Source: Ectobius pallidus (taxonomy: Eukaryota > Arthropoda > Insecta > Blattodea > Ectobiidae). From it: a stretch of 64,000 nt of DNA. The stretch spans positions 24,129,023 to 24,193,022 of the forward strand of contig CAXKWD010000007.1 in NCBI GenBank assembly GCA_964059195.1, in the 5' to 3' direction. The notes under the pieces are model-generated. The model made no database searches, was not told where the DNA came from, and saw only the letters and a list, made by a program, of their open reading frames with translations. This document shows, piece by piece, positions 21,501-32,981 of the stretch (position 1 is the first letter of the stretch; each line of letters opens with the position of its first letter). The translations under genes were made by a program, and so were the position numbers.

Positions 21501-22080
21501 GAAATGGAAAAATTGATGTTGTGATTATTTGCGTTTGATTATATGGAAAACTCTAAATTTTACTTTCCTAATAAAGTAAATATATACTCTTATTATAAAT
21601 GTGAAATAAAACCTGTAACAAACATTTAAATAACATTTCTTAAAAGTTGTATAATTTAGTACTTTACGTTGTGAATTATCTTAAACTCAGACACGAAAGC
21701 CTACAAAACTTTCCTTGTGAGACGAAATAAAAAATACAGTAACATAATAGGCCAACATTACTAAGATCTGTTATTTTCATTCAGGTCCTGAGTTCATGAA
21801 TTCTCCGCATTCAGAACTGAGAATTTTAAGATATAAATAAGCACAATTATATAACTGTTAAAGAAACAAGACATATAGCGGTACATAAAACAATATTTCC
21901 CAACTGTGGTTATTTGTTTTCCTTTACTAGCCTCCTGGGACAATAAACACCTAAGAATATTACAATATGAAATTTATCAAAAATGTTTGCCAAGTGGCAG
22001 CTTGTCGTAAGAATCACTTTATAGAAGTGGTCAGCATTTACTCTACCGACACTTTCGTCGTTATTATTAACTAACTTAAG
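21501..22080. other. no recognisable feature
   Basis: Very AT-rich, no supported frame. Confidence 0.4.
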
Positions 22081-22325
22081 AGGACAGTTTCACTGGAGTA
22101 TCGCGGGTTCGATTCTCGGTGAGGTCGGTGGGACTTTTCCATTGGCCTAATCCTTCTGCTGGCATTATGGCCCTGGACCTGATTCAGGCTCTAAAAGAAA
22201 TGAGTAGCAGGAATATTTATGAGGGTAAAAGGTGGTAGGCTCGTAGGGCTAACAACCTTCCCACCTCCATGTGCGGAATGTCTCAGTCTGCGAGCCTTCA
22301 TGTCTCCACTGCCCATACAGAGATA
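22081..22325 (+). mobile_element. tRNA-derived SINE, family D
   Basis: Box B GCGGGTTCGATTCTCGG at about 22107 with a weak box A upstream, then GGCCTAATCCTTCTGCTGG and a 3' block with GGTGGTAGGCTCGTAGGGC and CATGTGCGGAATGTCTC. The first body word is shared with the copy at 37091-37225 and the 3' block with 23300-23480 and 37832-37950. Confidence 0.6.
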
Positions 22326-23299
22326 AATTTACCTAATATACACAATTGCCATATAGCCTACTACATTCTGTATTGACTGAAGGCGGAGTTACTTAGACAT
22401 TGATTTTTTTCGCTCACTCTCTAAACACAGAAATCTGGCTCCATTACGTTTTGGCTTATGTTTGAAACTAGTTGTCAATCGAACTTACCATCTCTTAAAC
22501 TCTAAAATAAAACGTGGCTCCCTTTTCTAAAATAAAACACAATGGTTAATTCTTCGAGTTTATAAGGTGATATGTTATGTGTTCAAAATATGGCATTAAT
22601 CGATCATACCACCTATACTGTAAGATCTCATGTCAAAACCAAAATCTTTCTTGATCAGTAAACGGTCCTGCCCAGATAAGCATTAATGTAACCATCATTT
22701 CTTTTATACCCATTACCAAGCATTATACCGTTTAAATATCCGTTTTCGTAACGTCCAAAAGAGTCATCGTTGCATCTCTAGTTTGATAAAATATAACTTC
22801 TTACCGCTGGTGATTTTCAAACTCAAAATAGCCCATAGGCAATAGCTAAAAAGTCTAACACGAAAGAAACTTAAAAATAAGTAAAGCAGAAATTATAGGG
22901 AATGTAAATGTTCTACATCTATCAGCATTGCCTCTATCAGACAGTCCGTCTCGCTCCGATTGTGTCCTGAAGATCAAGTTCGCATTGCTGCTGTCCCGCC
23001 AGCTGATATTTTGCAATATCTATATCCATTGCAATAAATTGAACTCGTTATCTTTCAACGTTGTTTCATTGTTCAATTCAGCACCCACTTAACTATTGAA
23101 CAAGGGCGTATACATGAAGAAATTAAAATTCCGTTGTAAACAATTCAATAGATCATTTTAAAAAGTCACGAATTTATTTCCAGTGCAGTTTTCAATACAA
23201 AATACAGCTTATTACTACTATCTGATATTGAAATTTACGTAACGAATTTCACACTTTAAATTAATGTCTACTTTCTACATGAACCAAGTGGAATATGGT
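22326..23299. other. no recognisable feature
   Basis: AT-rich sequence without a supported gene or repeat boundary. Confidence 0.4.
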
Positions 23300-23480
23300 C
23301 TTGGGATCGTCTCAATCTCCAGTAGAAATGAGTACCAGGAGCAATCCCTGGGGTAAAGGTAGCCGGTGCGTAAGGCAGACAACTTTATCCCCTTTCTTAC
23401 GCCGAAGGTCTAAAAATCTAAGAGCCTTAATTTCTTGGAAACCTAATGACTTTCACTGCCTGTATACAGCTCACTTTACT
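23300..23480 (+). repeat. 3' body of a SINE or LINE tail (GGGGTAAAGG type)
   Basis: ATCCCTGGGGTAAAGGTAGC, GGTGCGTAAGGC and CTTGGAAACCTAATGACTTT match in order the block at 37832-37950 (ATCCTGGGTGTAAAGGC, GTGCGGAATATC, CCTGGAGCCCTAAGGGC). Confidence 0.5.
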
Positions 23481-23539
23481 TACTCTTCATTGTATCTGTT
23501 AATGATAAATCAAGTGCCTGCTCTTTCTTACTGTTCTTG

Positions 23540-24240
23540 GAATTACTTAATTACTTACCTACTTACTTACTCAATGGCAATAGACAATTCCTAAGCAATC
23601 TAAAGGAATATTATCTATTTTACTGAACCCGAAGGATCATTACCGCGCTTACCTGAGCCCGCCATTCAACCCTAATCTGTGCTAACTCCACCCAACATCC
23701 CTCACAAATCCTACTTCTCTTAAATATATCCTAATATTGTCCTCCCACCTACGTGTAGGTCATCCAAGTGGTCTCGGGTCTCCCAGCCAATACTTTTAAG
23801 AGTATGTCATTCCTCCCCCATGCGCGCAACATGTCCAGCCTACTTCATCTTCCGTGATTTAATTACCCTTACTATATCCGGTGAAGTGCAGGTTATGAAG
23901 CTCGTCTTTAAACATTTTTATCCAGTACCCATTTTCATCTCCCTTAGGCCAAAACATTTAAGAGGAAGGTCAGGTCAGTATTGGTAAACAACACCATGTA
24001 TAACTTTCAGGAATTTAATAAGGCTATTATATGAATTTATTCTATTTGACGATGCCATACATTATCAGTTTGTGAAAGGCTGAAATAATTATCTATCGAT
24101 CTATTTTCCTAACCACCCTGTTTTCGAATACTTTCTGATTGTGTTCTTCCCGATCATGTCTCACATCCATATATTACAACCGGCAGGATAATAGTCTTAT
24201 AAATTTTTATTTTTATATTTCTGGACAGAAAACGAGAAGG
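23540..24240 (-). pseudogene. C-terminal region of an RTE-like LINE, antisense, decayed
   Basis: Read on the minus strand, the part near 23590-23780 carries the same sequence as 35522-35720: a block ending in GGTTGAATGGCGGGCTCAG and a closing TTCGGGTTC segment, with a (GTAA)n tail (plus-strand TTACTTACC) at about 23540-23575. The known C-terminus of this LINE type, G-R-P-R-x-R-W followed by a leucine-rich stretch, lies at its position. Upstream sequence to 24240 has the expected cysteine-poor, stop-filled decay. No intact frame remains. Confidence 0.6.
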
Positions 24241-24985
24241 TAAGAGTTCTTGGGGTTACTTTTACTATACTCGTGTTTTTGTAATGTTTACAAAACATAG
24301 TCTTTTATGTTATATTTCATATACGATATTTAATTCAGGAGTTAAAGAAATAATAAAATTAAAATGTATTATAACAACATAGTGTTTACATTGTGTAAAG
24401 CAATATTATGTTAGCAAAGGTGGGATATCGTGTAACATGTTCTGTTTTTAGTCAGGGTTGAATGAAAACATATAATTGCTAATGTTCTTCATGTCAGTTA
24501 CAAATGAGGCCCGGATGTCTATGGCATGTCACATTTTTCCTTACTGTTATTTAAGTGATTTAATTGATTTAAACAGGATTTGAACATTCCTGAATACTTT
24601 CAGACATATTTTATACGTTATTTTACATATTTAGGCCATTTTTTGCAGTTTTGGTCATATTGGGCATGTCTTCATGATTTCGAAGGCATTTGAAGAGTTA
24701 AATGGTTGATATTTTGATATTTTTGTCTTTAATTTGAAAATTACTAATTCCTGCAAAGAATTACTGATATTTTGGCCTCATTTTTAATGGAATGCGGCCT
24801 AGTTAGTAGTTCCCAGCAAAAACTGTGCAGTCTATTAAACTATTCGAAGTTCCGATGTACCTCTGTAAGATATCTGTAACATTCTTCTCAGCAAAATAAA
24901 CAATATTAATTTAAAGAGCTTCATGAAACCCTACATACCAGATTCCAGACGCATCAACAAGGTGGAATAATTAATCATTAACCTT
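24241..24985. other. no recognisable feature
   Basis: AT-rich, no supported frame. Some of it may be upstream sequence of the LINE relic that follows. Confidence 0.4.
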
Positions 24986-25303
24986 TCTGTTATTGAAAAT
25001 CCAACACAAACTAAAGGTCACATTAAAAAACAGCTAAATTATGGAGGAAATAAATCGACTATGAGGATACTTAAGCTATATCCGGGAAGGAATTTTACGG
25101 AAATTTGGAAGAATATTGTGCCTACGAAACAAAGATCGCATGACATTCATATTTCACCGGAAAATTTGTGCCAACGATGTGGGAAGTGTGATTCAATAAT
25201 ACACAGATTCACAGAGTACAATAGGATTCGACCAATATTATTGAGCTACAGGCACCTTGATATAGATAATTATAAATGGTATAGGCTATCACAAATTCAT
25301 TAA
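24986..25303 (+). pseudogene. LINE C-terminal zinc-binding (zf-RVT-like) relic
   Basis: The frame from 25061 reads MRILKLYPGRNFTEIWKNIV, TKQRSHDIHI and LCQRCGKCDSIIHRFTEY. This is the C-x2-C-x7-H-x4-C pattern found after the reverse transcriptase in R1/Jockey-like LINEs, here with the last Cys changed to Tyr. The frame ends shortly after. It is a fragment; the polymerase part is not present. Confidence 0.75.
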
Positions 25304-25931
25304 AACCTCCGGATTTCAAAATAAAAAAATCACAAACCCGTAAATCATGTATAACTCTTATAGTGTATACCATGTTTTTTATTATTATTTATTCTCACGA
25401 GGGTGAAATCTCTGTGAGGGAATACATATTTATTATAGAAATGGATAGGCCTACAGTAATTTTAATGAGATGGATTTTGGAAATAAACAAGTTAAAGAAA
25501 GATGGAAAGACAGGGAAACCAATGGCACGTTAAGGCATGAAAGAAGAAAAGATTTCAAGCGGAAAAGTTAAGAATAAAAAGAGCAAGTGGACTCATGCGA
25601 ACAGTTCAGTAATAGAAGGTATTCAGTAGAGGTGTCATGATAACAAAGAGTTCCTTCAGTGGTTTATTTGGATGACTTTGCTTTCTAGTCAGATATTCAT
25701 GTTTTATATGGATGTGAAGACTAAAATTTAACTTACTGCCCACCATTTTGGAATTGAGCCGAACGTGTTGTATCTGACAAATCCTGTGACTTCTCACAAG
25801 TACAGTCGGACAAATAAAAAACCTCGGGACTCGTATGCAGTTAAAATTAAAGTTTTAACGCATTAGTTCACAAGTTTCCTATAAAAAACATAAAATACCG
25901 GTCATTTTCGGAACATATGAGGCCATGCGAC

Positions 25932-25990
25932 AGGAGGGAAAAAATGAACGAGGGAAAAAATGAACAACGCGGGAAAAAATGAACAACGCG
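25932..25990. repeat. 18- to 19-bp tandem repeat, three units
   Basis: The unit GGGAAAAAATGAACAACGC occurs three times (the first shortened). Confidence 0.9.
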
Positions 25991-26054
25991 GAAAGCTCAA
26001 CACACGATATTCAACTTAATGTATTATCATAATTCATTTTGCTTTGTGTCATCG

Positions 26055-26285
26055 CCACATACAAATGCTAAAGTGAGAGAAAGTGTAGTTAGGGCTGTAA
26101 TTGACCTGCATTTTTCGGCCTCTGAAGCAGCGAGAAGGTTCCATATTTACGAAAGAGCAGCTCAGTGGTGGGAACTTTACTAGCCTACAATGCGACCGGA
26201 AGTTTTCATAGGAAGCGTGGATCTGCGGAAGGCCGCGTATATCGAGGCTAGATTGGTTGCAGAAGTTGAGCGTAAGTAATTGATT
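26055..26285 (+). pseudogene. Tc1-like transposase, N-terminal helix-turn-helix relic
   Basis: The frame from 26055 gives VRESVVRAVIDLHFSASEAA and then RRFHIYERAAQWWELY, a helix-turn-helix typical of paired-like DNA-binding regions in Tc1/IS630 transposases. A stop follows, and the next piece, ATGSFHRKRGS, is in a shifted frame. It would bind the inverted repeats of its own element. Surrounding TIRs and TA duplications support the call. Confidence 0.75.
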
Positions 26286-26598
26286 TTGCACTAGAAGTAC
26301 CGGCATTATAAAATAAAATCTTTAAAAAATGCTCCTTGAATAAACATATTCCTCGCGAATCAATTAATTATTAATATTATAAAAATTTGCAACCAAGAAT
26401 ATGGCGGATTTGAGGCATATAGCCACAGCCTTCTATACATGTTTGTTTTGGAACAAAACTGACTAAATAATCAAGAAAATACATGGATAGACAAGAGGCG
26501 TGTGTGAACCTAACCTTAAGTCTTCCTGTACATGCGCATATGCTCGTTCGTGATACGTAATCAAATACCGCCCGACGTTTTTTATTTGACCGACTGTA

Positions 26599-27169
26599 CA
26601 ATACAGATTGAAATTATCTACAAGAAGTTCCTAAAGATGTAATTTAAAAGCTTCAAGGCACGACATTAAAAGTAAACTAAAGCAATGCCTAAGAAAGCAA
26701 GAGCTTGTGAAAGTTAAATGAGCTCAAAGATGAGTCGTGTATTTTTTAATGCATATTTATGTAACTACATTTATTCATTTCACAAATTGTAAAACATTTC
26801 TATTAACTAATAAAATAAAAAATGACAAAAAATTCGGCAGGAATTGATCACGTACGGAATTTTCAGCTTTTGTATTTGTACGTGTATTTCTCTGTATCTC
26901 TCTCAGTCACAGTGACGGCCGAAAAGCTACAAGAGAAAGAAGTTTTTATTATGAATCTCTACTCTTCTGAAAAAGTTTAAATCTATAATTCGTTGTAGAG
27001 TAGTTAGTGAGCGGCCTTAATAAAGGGCACGCAATTTAAATTGAAAATATGGTAGGTACTGTATATAATAAAAATTGCTTAAAATAATACTTAGGCCTAA
27101 GATAAACAAGTTTTATTCTATATATAATTCTCAAAGAATGGTTATAAAGAAGTACAGACTATAAGCTTA
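26599..27169. other. no recognisable feature
   Basis: AT-rich, no supported frame or inverted repeat. Confidence 0.4.
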
Positions 27170-27260
27170 CAAGCTTGGAACTGCCCCCGATCACGAGCTC
27201 CTGCTCTTAAGGGGTTTCAGGACCTATCTATGTATTTATGTAATTTTAAAAATAAATAAA
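27170..27260 (+). repeat. LINE 3' end with conserved hairpin
   Basis: GGAACTGCCCCCGATCACGA with GCTCCTGCTCTTAAGGGG and TTTCAGGACC, then an ATAAATAAAATAAATA tail. Confidence 0.7.
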
Positions 27261-28117
27261 ATAAATATTTCTATGGTCTGTTAAAGATTAGAATCTTTCA
27301 TGATTGCATTGTTTCGTTTTCCCTGCGATTCTGGTTGCCATGGAATACCTAAATTATAATTTATATTTATTTTTAGTTCGAATCTCTAAAAGCTCAGTAA
27401 ATGCCTGCATAAGTTAATATTGGGATGTTATTCATGAAAATATTACAAGGTCCTTTGAAACTGGTCAGAGAGATGTCATCATTGACATATACCGGTGCAT
27501 CTTATTAAGTAAAATTTCACTGATGGGAAGAATGGCTCTTTCGCTAGTAACCACTATAAAACTCTTAACTATGTTTCTTTATAGTGGGTTACAGATTAGG
27601 GATACTTAACGTCGAAACGATGGAGAATTGCAGAGTCCACAATACATCGGAATTGTTTGTAATTCTGACATTAGGCGTTTTTAATCTCTTTTCTGTTACG
27701 TTTTAATGAAAGCTACGTATGCATGTAATTAATGACCGTTACAATGAACAATGGCATTCCTGCAAAAGGCTACAGGAATAGAAATGAAAAGACTAATATA
27801 CGCCTGAAATAATTAGGTAGGTCACTTAATAATTCAACTATTAGCGAGAGAGATTTTCCCGTTATGCGTGGAAGCTGAAGGCCGCGTCTCATATTGCACC
27901 TGGGTAACTGTGCACACTGCTAATTGTTTGACTGCAACGGGACGTGCTAAACATTCGGCATTCGCTCGTTTATGCGCTATCTCCCTGCCATCAGAATTAG
28001 TTCTAGTTTAATACAAATTGTGCAATGTAATCCAGTACTGGAGTTAAAACAATATCCACTTCATGCCTCCTTTATAGAATAAAACCTAAGCCCCAGTATA
28101 ATTAGAATATTGCTCAT
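27261..28117. other. no recognisable feature
   Basis: AT-rich; no supported gene or element. Confidence 0.4.
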
Positions 28118-28131
28118 TAATTTTGAATCCT

Positions 28132-28576
28132 TTTCTTTCTCGTAGTTTAACCTCTCCCTTTTAGGATTTAAGCGACCCAAGCCGCCCGGGCCTTACAGGG
28201 CCGCGACCTGTCGGGAGAGGGATTATCTTTGGATCACATACATACTTTTTTGACCAGACAAGGACATGGAGGGCCTCCCCGGATGAGTGATCAGCCCAAT
28301 GCCGGGGCCACCTCCGAGACAACACGAACACATAGGACGAGACACACCATTCACACACACACTCACTCCAAACAAGGCGAGGATGGGATGAAGATGATAA
28401 TGACGGCCAGATGATATCTGGGGACCACAAGGGCCTAAAGTTACCCGACATTTGTCTCAAAGGTGAGGAAAAACCCCAGAAAAAACCCCACCTAGGTAAC
28501 TTGTCCCGACCAGGAATCGAACCCGGGCCCGCTGCGTGAGAGGATTGAACGCATCCCCTGAGCCACAGCGGTGGAC
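28132..28576 (-). mobile_element. tRNA-derived SINE, family A, full length with target duplication
   Basis: Flanked by perfect 14-bp direct repeats TAATTTTGAATCCT at 28118-28131 and 28577-28590. On the minus strand the head has box A TGGCTCAGGGG and box B GGGTTCGATTCC, both fitting the polymerase III consensus. The body is followed by an (AAAGAAAAG)-like tail after GGTTAAACTACGAG. The 154-codon open frame on the minus strand is a by-product of the SINE and its flank, not a protein gene. Confidence 0.95.
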
Positions 28577-29310
28577 TAATTTTGAATCCTACTACCATTA
28601 AATACAGGAAATCGATAGAGTCCATTCAAAATAAATGTCTGAAAATATACGTATTTCAAACAGTTTAAATACTATCCTAAATTTGAATCATATTCAACTA
28701 TGTTACAGTATTTCAATATCCTTGAATTATCACACAGACGAAATATTCACGCATTGTTGGTTTTTATACAAATTAATTAATAATGAAATAGATGATATTA
28801 ATATTCTCAAAGAAATATATATTTATGTTCTACGTTATAGATCATATAAATTGCATAATCTCTTTTCCATCCCAAAAGCAAACACTGACTCTCATAATAA
28901 TTTTCCTCCTTATAATGTACTCCGACTATACAATCAATTGCACAAAATGGACAATATAGATATTTTTAATACTAACAATAAGCGGTTTAAAAACATATGT
29001 GAAAAAAATGTGAAAATAATAACTATTAAAATATGCTCTATGTCATTTTCGTTTTTCAATCTTTCTGATATATATATATATATTTTCCTCAAAAACTATT
29101 ATATTATTATTTGTTTTTCATATTATGTTCCCTTGTGTAATTGTCATATTGTTTGTGTTTCTGTGTTTTTGTTATAGTTATAGTATTAGTTTAATTATTA
29201 TGAATATCACTTTAAATATTTAATATTAGAATCTGGTGTATTAATATAAGCGAGAATATTGTAATTGGGCAATAGCCTGTAATATTCTTAGTACTATAAA
29301 TATATAAATA
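28577..29310 (+). pseudogene. C-terminal region of a non-LTR retrotransposon protein
   Basis: An open frame from 28635 contains FLYKLINNEID, LHNLFSIPKAN, NVLRLYNQLHKMDNIDIF and NKRFKNIC. This order (F-L-Y-K-(I/L)-(I/L)-N, L-F-x-(I/V)-P, L-x-x-L-Y-N, D-I-F, R-F-(R/K)) is the usual end of CR1/Jockey-type LINE proteins after the polymerase. The frame stays open well past this to 29177. A non-coding tail runs to an A-rich end at about 29310. A SINE has inserted immediately upstream. Confidence 0.75.
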
Positions 29311-29344
29311 AAACGATATATTAAGAATGATATCCCTATGATAT

Positions 29345-29530
29345 AAAGCCACATGGCTGACTGACTGACTCACTCCTTGACATCAATGTTTGCCATCTTC
29401 CAGATGAGCTAGAAACTTGAAATTTTGTAGGCCCTACACGTATAGCTTTAAGGCTGTAAACCACAGGAAAATTCCAAAAAGTATTTTTTAAATTTTTAGC
29501 CCTAAAAACCCCCTAAAAAGGACTCGGTTT
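29345..29530 (+). repeat. dispersed repeat (second copy of the 17860 type)
   Basis: GGCTGACTGACTGACTCACT, CATCTTCCAGATGAGCTAG, TAGCCCTAAAAACCCCC. Shares several words in order with 17860-18067. Confidence 0.65.
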
Positions 29531-29918
29531 CCATGGCAACGGTATTATCAAACAGTGTTTGCACAAGGCTCTGAAAGGTAATAGCCAATACAGCAGACTA
29601 AATACACGCACTCTATCTCTCATAGATTTAAAAAAAAAAAACCTTTCCCGAGAACCTCAGCGAGTTGCTTTTATACAATGTTATTCAATAGGCATGGTTA
29701 TTCGCATGCCTCAGGAAGGAGCGAACCTCATTTACAATAGCTCTTAATGAATCCCGTTCGATTGAGGATTTTTGATGAGCGTTCTCACCTGCTATGAAAA
29801 ATCTTGGTTAATTTGTCTGGATCTGGGATTTCACAGTGACATTTCCGCCGCCTCATCTCTTCATTCACTTTTGGGAATAGGCTGTAAAATTACTTTGACT
29901 AAAGCATAGGCCTATAAA

Positions 29919-29944
29919 TTATATATATATATATATATATATAC
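29919..29944. repeat. (TA)n microsatellite
   Basis: Thirteen TA units just left of a MITE. Confidence 0.95.
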
Positions 29945-29950
29945 TGTATG

Positions 29951-30201
29951 TGAGGAGCTTATTTCCAAAAGGTCTCTTGTCCATCTAACAAAAATGTTGG
30001 GAAATTGCAAAAAACGTTGAAATGATGTATACATTATGGAAACAAACGCCAATTTGAAGTATGTTTCTTTCTGGTATAAAAGCAGTTTTGAAGCAAAATT
30101 TCACCGTATTTAGATGCAAAGAGATGTGAAGAAAATAGAGGTTGTCATAACTTAGTTTCGAAAATTTGTGGACAAAAGACCTTTTGGAATTGAACTCCTC
30201 A
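29951..30201. mobile_element. MITE with about 33-bp TIR and 6-bp target duplication
   Basis: Left end TGAGGAGCTTATTTCC with AAAAGGTCTCTTGTCCA behind it; right end on the minus strand TGAGGAGTTCAATTCC with AAAAGGTCTTTTGTCCA. TGTATG is present at 29945-29950 and 30202-30207. No coding content. A 6-bp duplication is uncommon (for example IS3EU or Dada groups), so the family is open. Confidence 0.8.
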
Positions 30202-30217
30202 TGTATGTGTATATATA

Positions 30218-30743
30218 CAGGGTGTTTCAAAAACACTTTTACAAACTTCGGGAATGGGAAAAGTTCATTTGAACATAGGCCCCATAATCCTTTGCTTTTC
30301 GTTAGGAACTGTTCAACACATTAGTACACTCATTACTCGTCAACATACATAACTCATAACAAATGCTCGAAATGTCCTCCTCTTGCTTCTAGACATGCAT
30401 GCACTCGTCAAATCGTGGACTGTCGCACCCTTTCAAATCTCCGGGATGGTGTCGAATGGTTTCACAGGCTTCCATGACACGTCGATGAAAAGTTACTTCA
30501 TCCGGGATGTCTGCTCCATAGTTTAAGGTGCCTCCAGAGATAAAAACCCAAAGGATTGAGTAATAGCATTTGTTATGAGTTTTGTGTATTGACGTGTTAT
30601 GAGTGTACCAATGTGTTGAACAGTTCATAACGAGAAAACAAGAGATTATGAGACCTACCTGTATGTTCATATGAACCTTTTTTCCTTCTTTTGGTGTAAG
30701 GAACCCATGCCCGAAGTTTGTAAAAGCATTTTTAAACACCCTG
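30218..30743. mobile_element. mariner-like fold-back element
   Basis: CAGGGTGTTTCAAAAACAC at the left end and its inverted counterpart ending CACCCTG at 30743, both next to TA (30216-30217, 30744-30745). The inverted similarity extends about 140 bp into each side (30218-30370 with 30590-30743), so both arms carry the same terminal coding tail of a transposase. Minus-strand residues such as SPRFDECMHV near 30390-30420 fit the C-terminal tail of mariner-type transposases. It could form a long hairpin. Confidence 0.85.
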
Positions 30744-30745
30744 TA

Positions 30746-31699
30746 TATATATACACACACATATAATCGTACCTTCAGTACAACACCGTTATTTGAGTTT
30801 GACTCAAACTGCGCAATGACTCTGTACACGGGGATACCTGGCTGAGAGTTTGAGTTTATCCAAAGATATCGGCACAGATCGACCGTCCTTACCATAGATT
30901 TGAACTGCAGAAAGCAGCAGAAACTTATTTCAGACTAATAATTAAGGATTCGCGCACAATCTGCATTATCATAACCAAACACTTAGCCTACTGACAAACA
31001 CCCAGTCCTGAACCCGTGAGTAATTTTTCAGTAATGAAAACTCCTCTATCCGGCCGGGACTTTGCGGGACGGCTGCGGACTTTTAAAAACTTTTAAAAGG
31101 GATTATTATAACTAAATTTACTCAATTAACAGCTCAGATTCTCAACTTTCTTCATTATCTTTCTTTATCTGTGTTAGCATCGATACCAATAATTACTAAC
31201 AAAAAAAATTATTTATAAAACAAATAGACGTCACTTGCTGGAACGTCGGAAATAAATATGGAACTTGCGTTTGTTCAGAAGAATGTGCAATGTAATTTCC
31301 GTGCAGTTTTATAAGACAAATGGCCATAATGTTTGACATTTGAAAGGAAAATAACTATTTCAGAGTTTATTGCAATATTTAACCTATCAAGTGAGTGTAT
31401 CAGAAGAAAAAATGAAAAATAGGCTTAGGCCTATTAAATGGAGAGGGATTGCACATCAACTCGACTCTCATCATCTGGTCATCCAAGCGACCACCAACGA
31501 GAGTGCCTCTCTTTATAAGCACAATGTAGAACGTGGAAAAAATGTCACCTCTACCGCTTTAGACACTTGATAAATTTTAATTTATAAACCATACATTTTA
31601 AATTGCCAGCAACAGAGTGAAAGACTAACAAGTAAAGGAACATGTTTGTTGCATCAGTACAAATCAATGTCAATGTATTTTTATTTGAATTAAAAATGA
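30746..31699. other. no recognisable feature
   Basis: AT-rich with a short (TA/CA)n next to the mariner-like element; no supported gene. Confidence 0.4.
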
Positions 31700-32240
31700 A
31701 ATGTTGATACGAACTTTTACCACGACCGAACATAAATCGAATGATTCAGTAATTGAACCTCACTCCATAAGACGAAGACATTTTAGTCCAGTGATGACGT
31801 TTGTGAAGGAAATGCAGGGCAAGTCACTGTGTGAGGTCAGGCAAGAGCAGTTCCCTGCCCCAGTACTAAAGCCCCTCTCTTCCCCCCTGTTCAATGGTGC
31901 CAACTTTTCACAAACTCCTCTCAGAAGTCTTACCGCGTGAAAGAAAAGCAGACTGCAATGACGTCACAGAGCAACCTTCTGTCCTGCCCACCATAAGTAG
32001 ACGCAAAATACTTCAATTATTTGCTTCAAACAATACGTTTGGCATCCCGGAAATCGCAGTGAGCTATTTTGAGAACTGTTGATAGTCTATGGCAGCTATC
32101 GTCAAATAGGCCTACTGAGCAGTCCGGTTTGAAGCTTGTCTGCTCAGTACATAAGCGTGATGGGAGCAAATGTCGATGACATTCGTACCCTTCCTGAGCA
32201 CAGTGGCGGTCAGGTTCAGTCCTGTCTGACAAGTGTTAAT
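31700..32240. other. GC-richer stretch with overlapping short open frames, unexplained
   Basis: Base composition rises visibly compared with the surroundings. Two plus-strand frames (31701-31940, 31894-32082) and one minus-strand frame (32026-32232) overlap, none with a recognisable domain. A 9-bp inverted repeat ACTGAGCAG / CTGCTCAGT lies at 32114-32122 and 32140-32148. It may be an old transposon fragment or single-copy sequence. Confidence 0.3.
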
Positions 32241-32334
32241 TTACCTTTACAACACAACTAATCAATTTGTATCGCAAAATTGCCCACATGAAGCTACAGG
32301 AACCACTATTGAGTTCACAAACCGGCATGCTGCT

Positions 32335-32665
32335 CAGCTTTCCTTGTGGTAGCGACGCTAACGGGAGTGGAACCGGTAAAGCCGGCTCCCTAGAGCTGCG
32401 TACTGATGATGGCTGGTCTATAATGTCTTTGAATGGGTGGTACATGGTTATTTTACGACGGGGATGTACTGCAACTTATGCCTGAGGCCGTCGCCGGTGT
32501 GCCGGAATTTTGTCCCGCAGGAGTTCTTTTACATGCCAGTAAATCTATTGGCATGGGAATATCACGTTTATGCACACATTAATGCCATCGACCTGGACTG
32601 GGATCGATCCTTGGGCACAGAAAGCCAGCGCGATACTGACTGCGCTACCCAGGCTGACTACAATG
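32335..32665 (-). mobile_element. tRNA-derived SINE, family E relative
   Basis: Minus-strand head with CTGGGTAGCGCAGTCAGTAT (box A region) and AAGGATCGATCCCAG (box B region); body with TTTACTGGCATGTAAAAGAAC shape and GGACAAAATTCCGGCACACC. The body matches the SINE at 14815-15168 and the fragment at 46684-46750. Confidence 0.75.
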
Positions 32666-32981
32666 TCTTTGAGATATTCCTAGTGAAATAATAATCGGTA
32701 TTTGACAAAAATAATTTAAGTATATTATTAGAAAATGCGTGCCACGATCTAATTTTCACATTATAGGGCCAATGACCAGGAAAAGGTGGGAAATATACTT
32801 TGAATCCAAATGTAATTTAATCATCTTGACACTATTAATTTAGTGTATTATTACTACACTTCCTAGTACGTTTTCCTTTTACTTCATTGAGATACTTGTT
32901 AAAGGTTATTGTGCACTGTCATACAAGATCTGCAATTGCTGATATGTAAGTGCTTTAATTACAAGTAGAGACTGTGTTCTC

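Larger units (their letters stand above)
25803..26596. mobile_element. Tc1-like DNA transposon, decayed
   Basis: Left end CAGTCGGACAAATAAAAAAC, right end on the minus strand CAGTCGGTCAAATAAAAAAC, then CGTCGGG, giving a TIR of about 28 bp, with TA on both sides (25801-25802, 26597-26598) as the target duplication. It contains the N-terminal helix-turn-helix of a transposase (26055-26285) and a short tandem repeat at 25932-25990. The catalytic domain is gone. Confidence 0.85.

Noticed and set aside
28161..28625. 154-codon minus-strand open frame, and the parallel 149-codon frame at 38031-38480
   Set aside because: Both lie almost wholly inside SINE family A and share its sequence. The frame runs through the tRNA-like head and is better explained by a young non-coding repeat.
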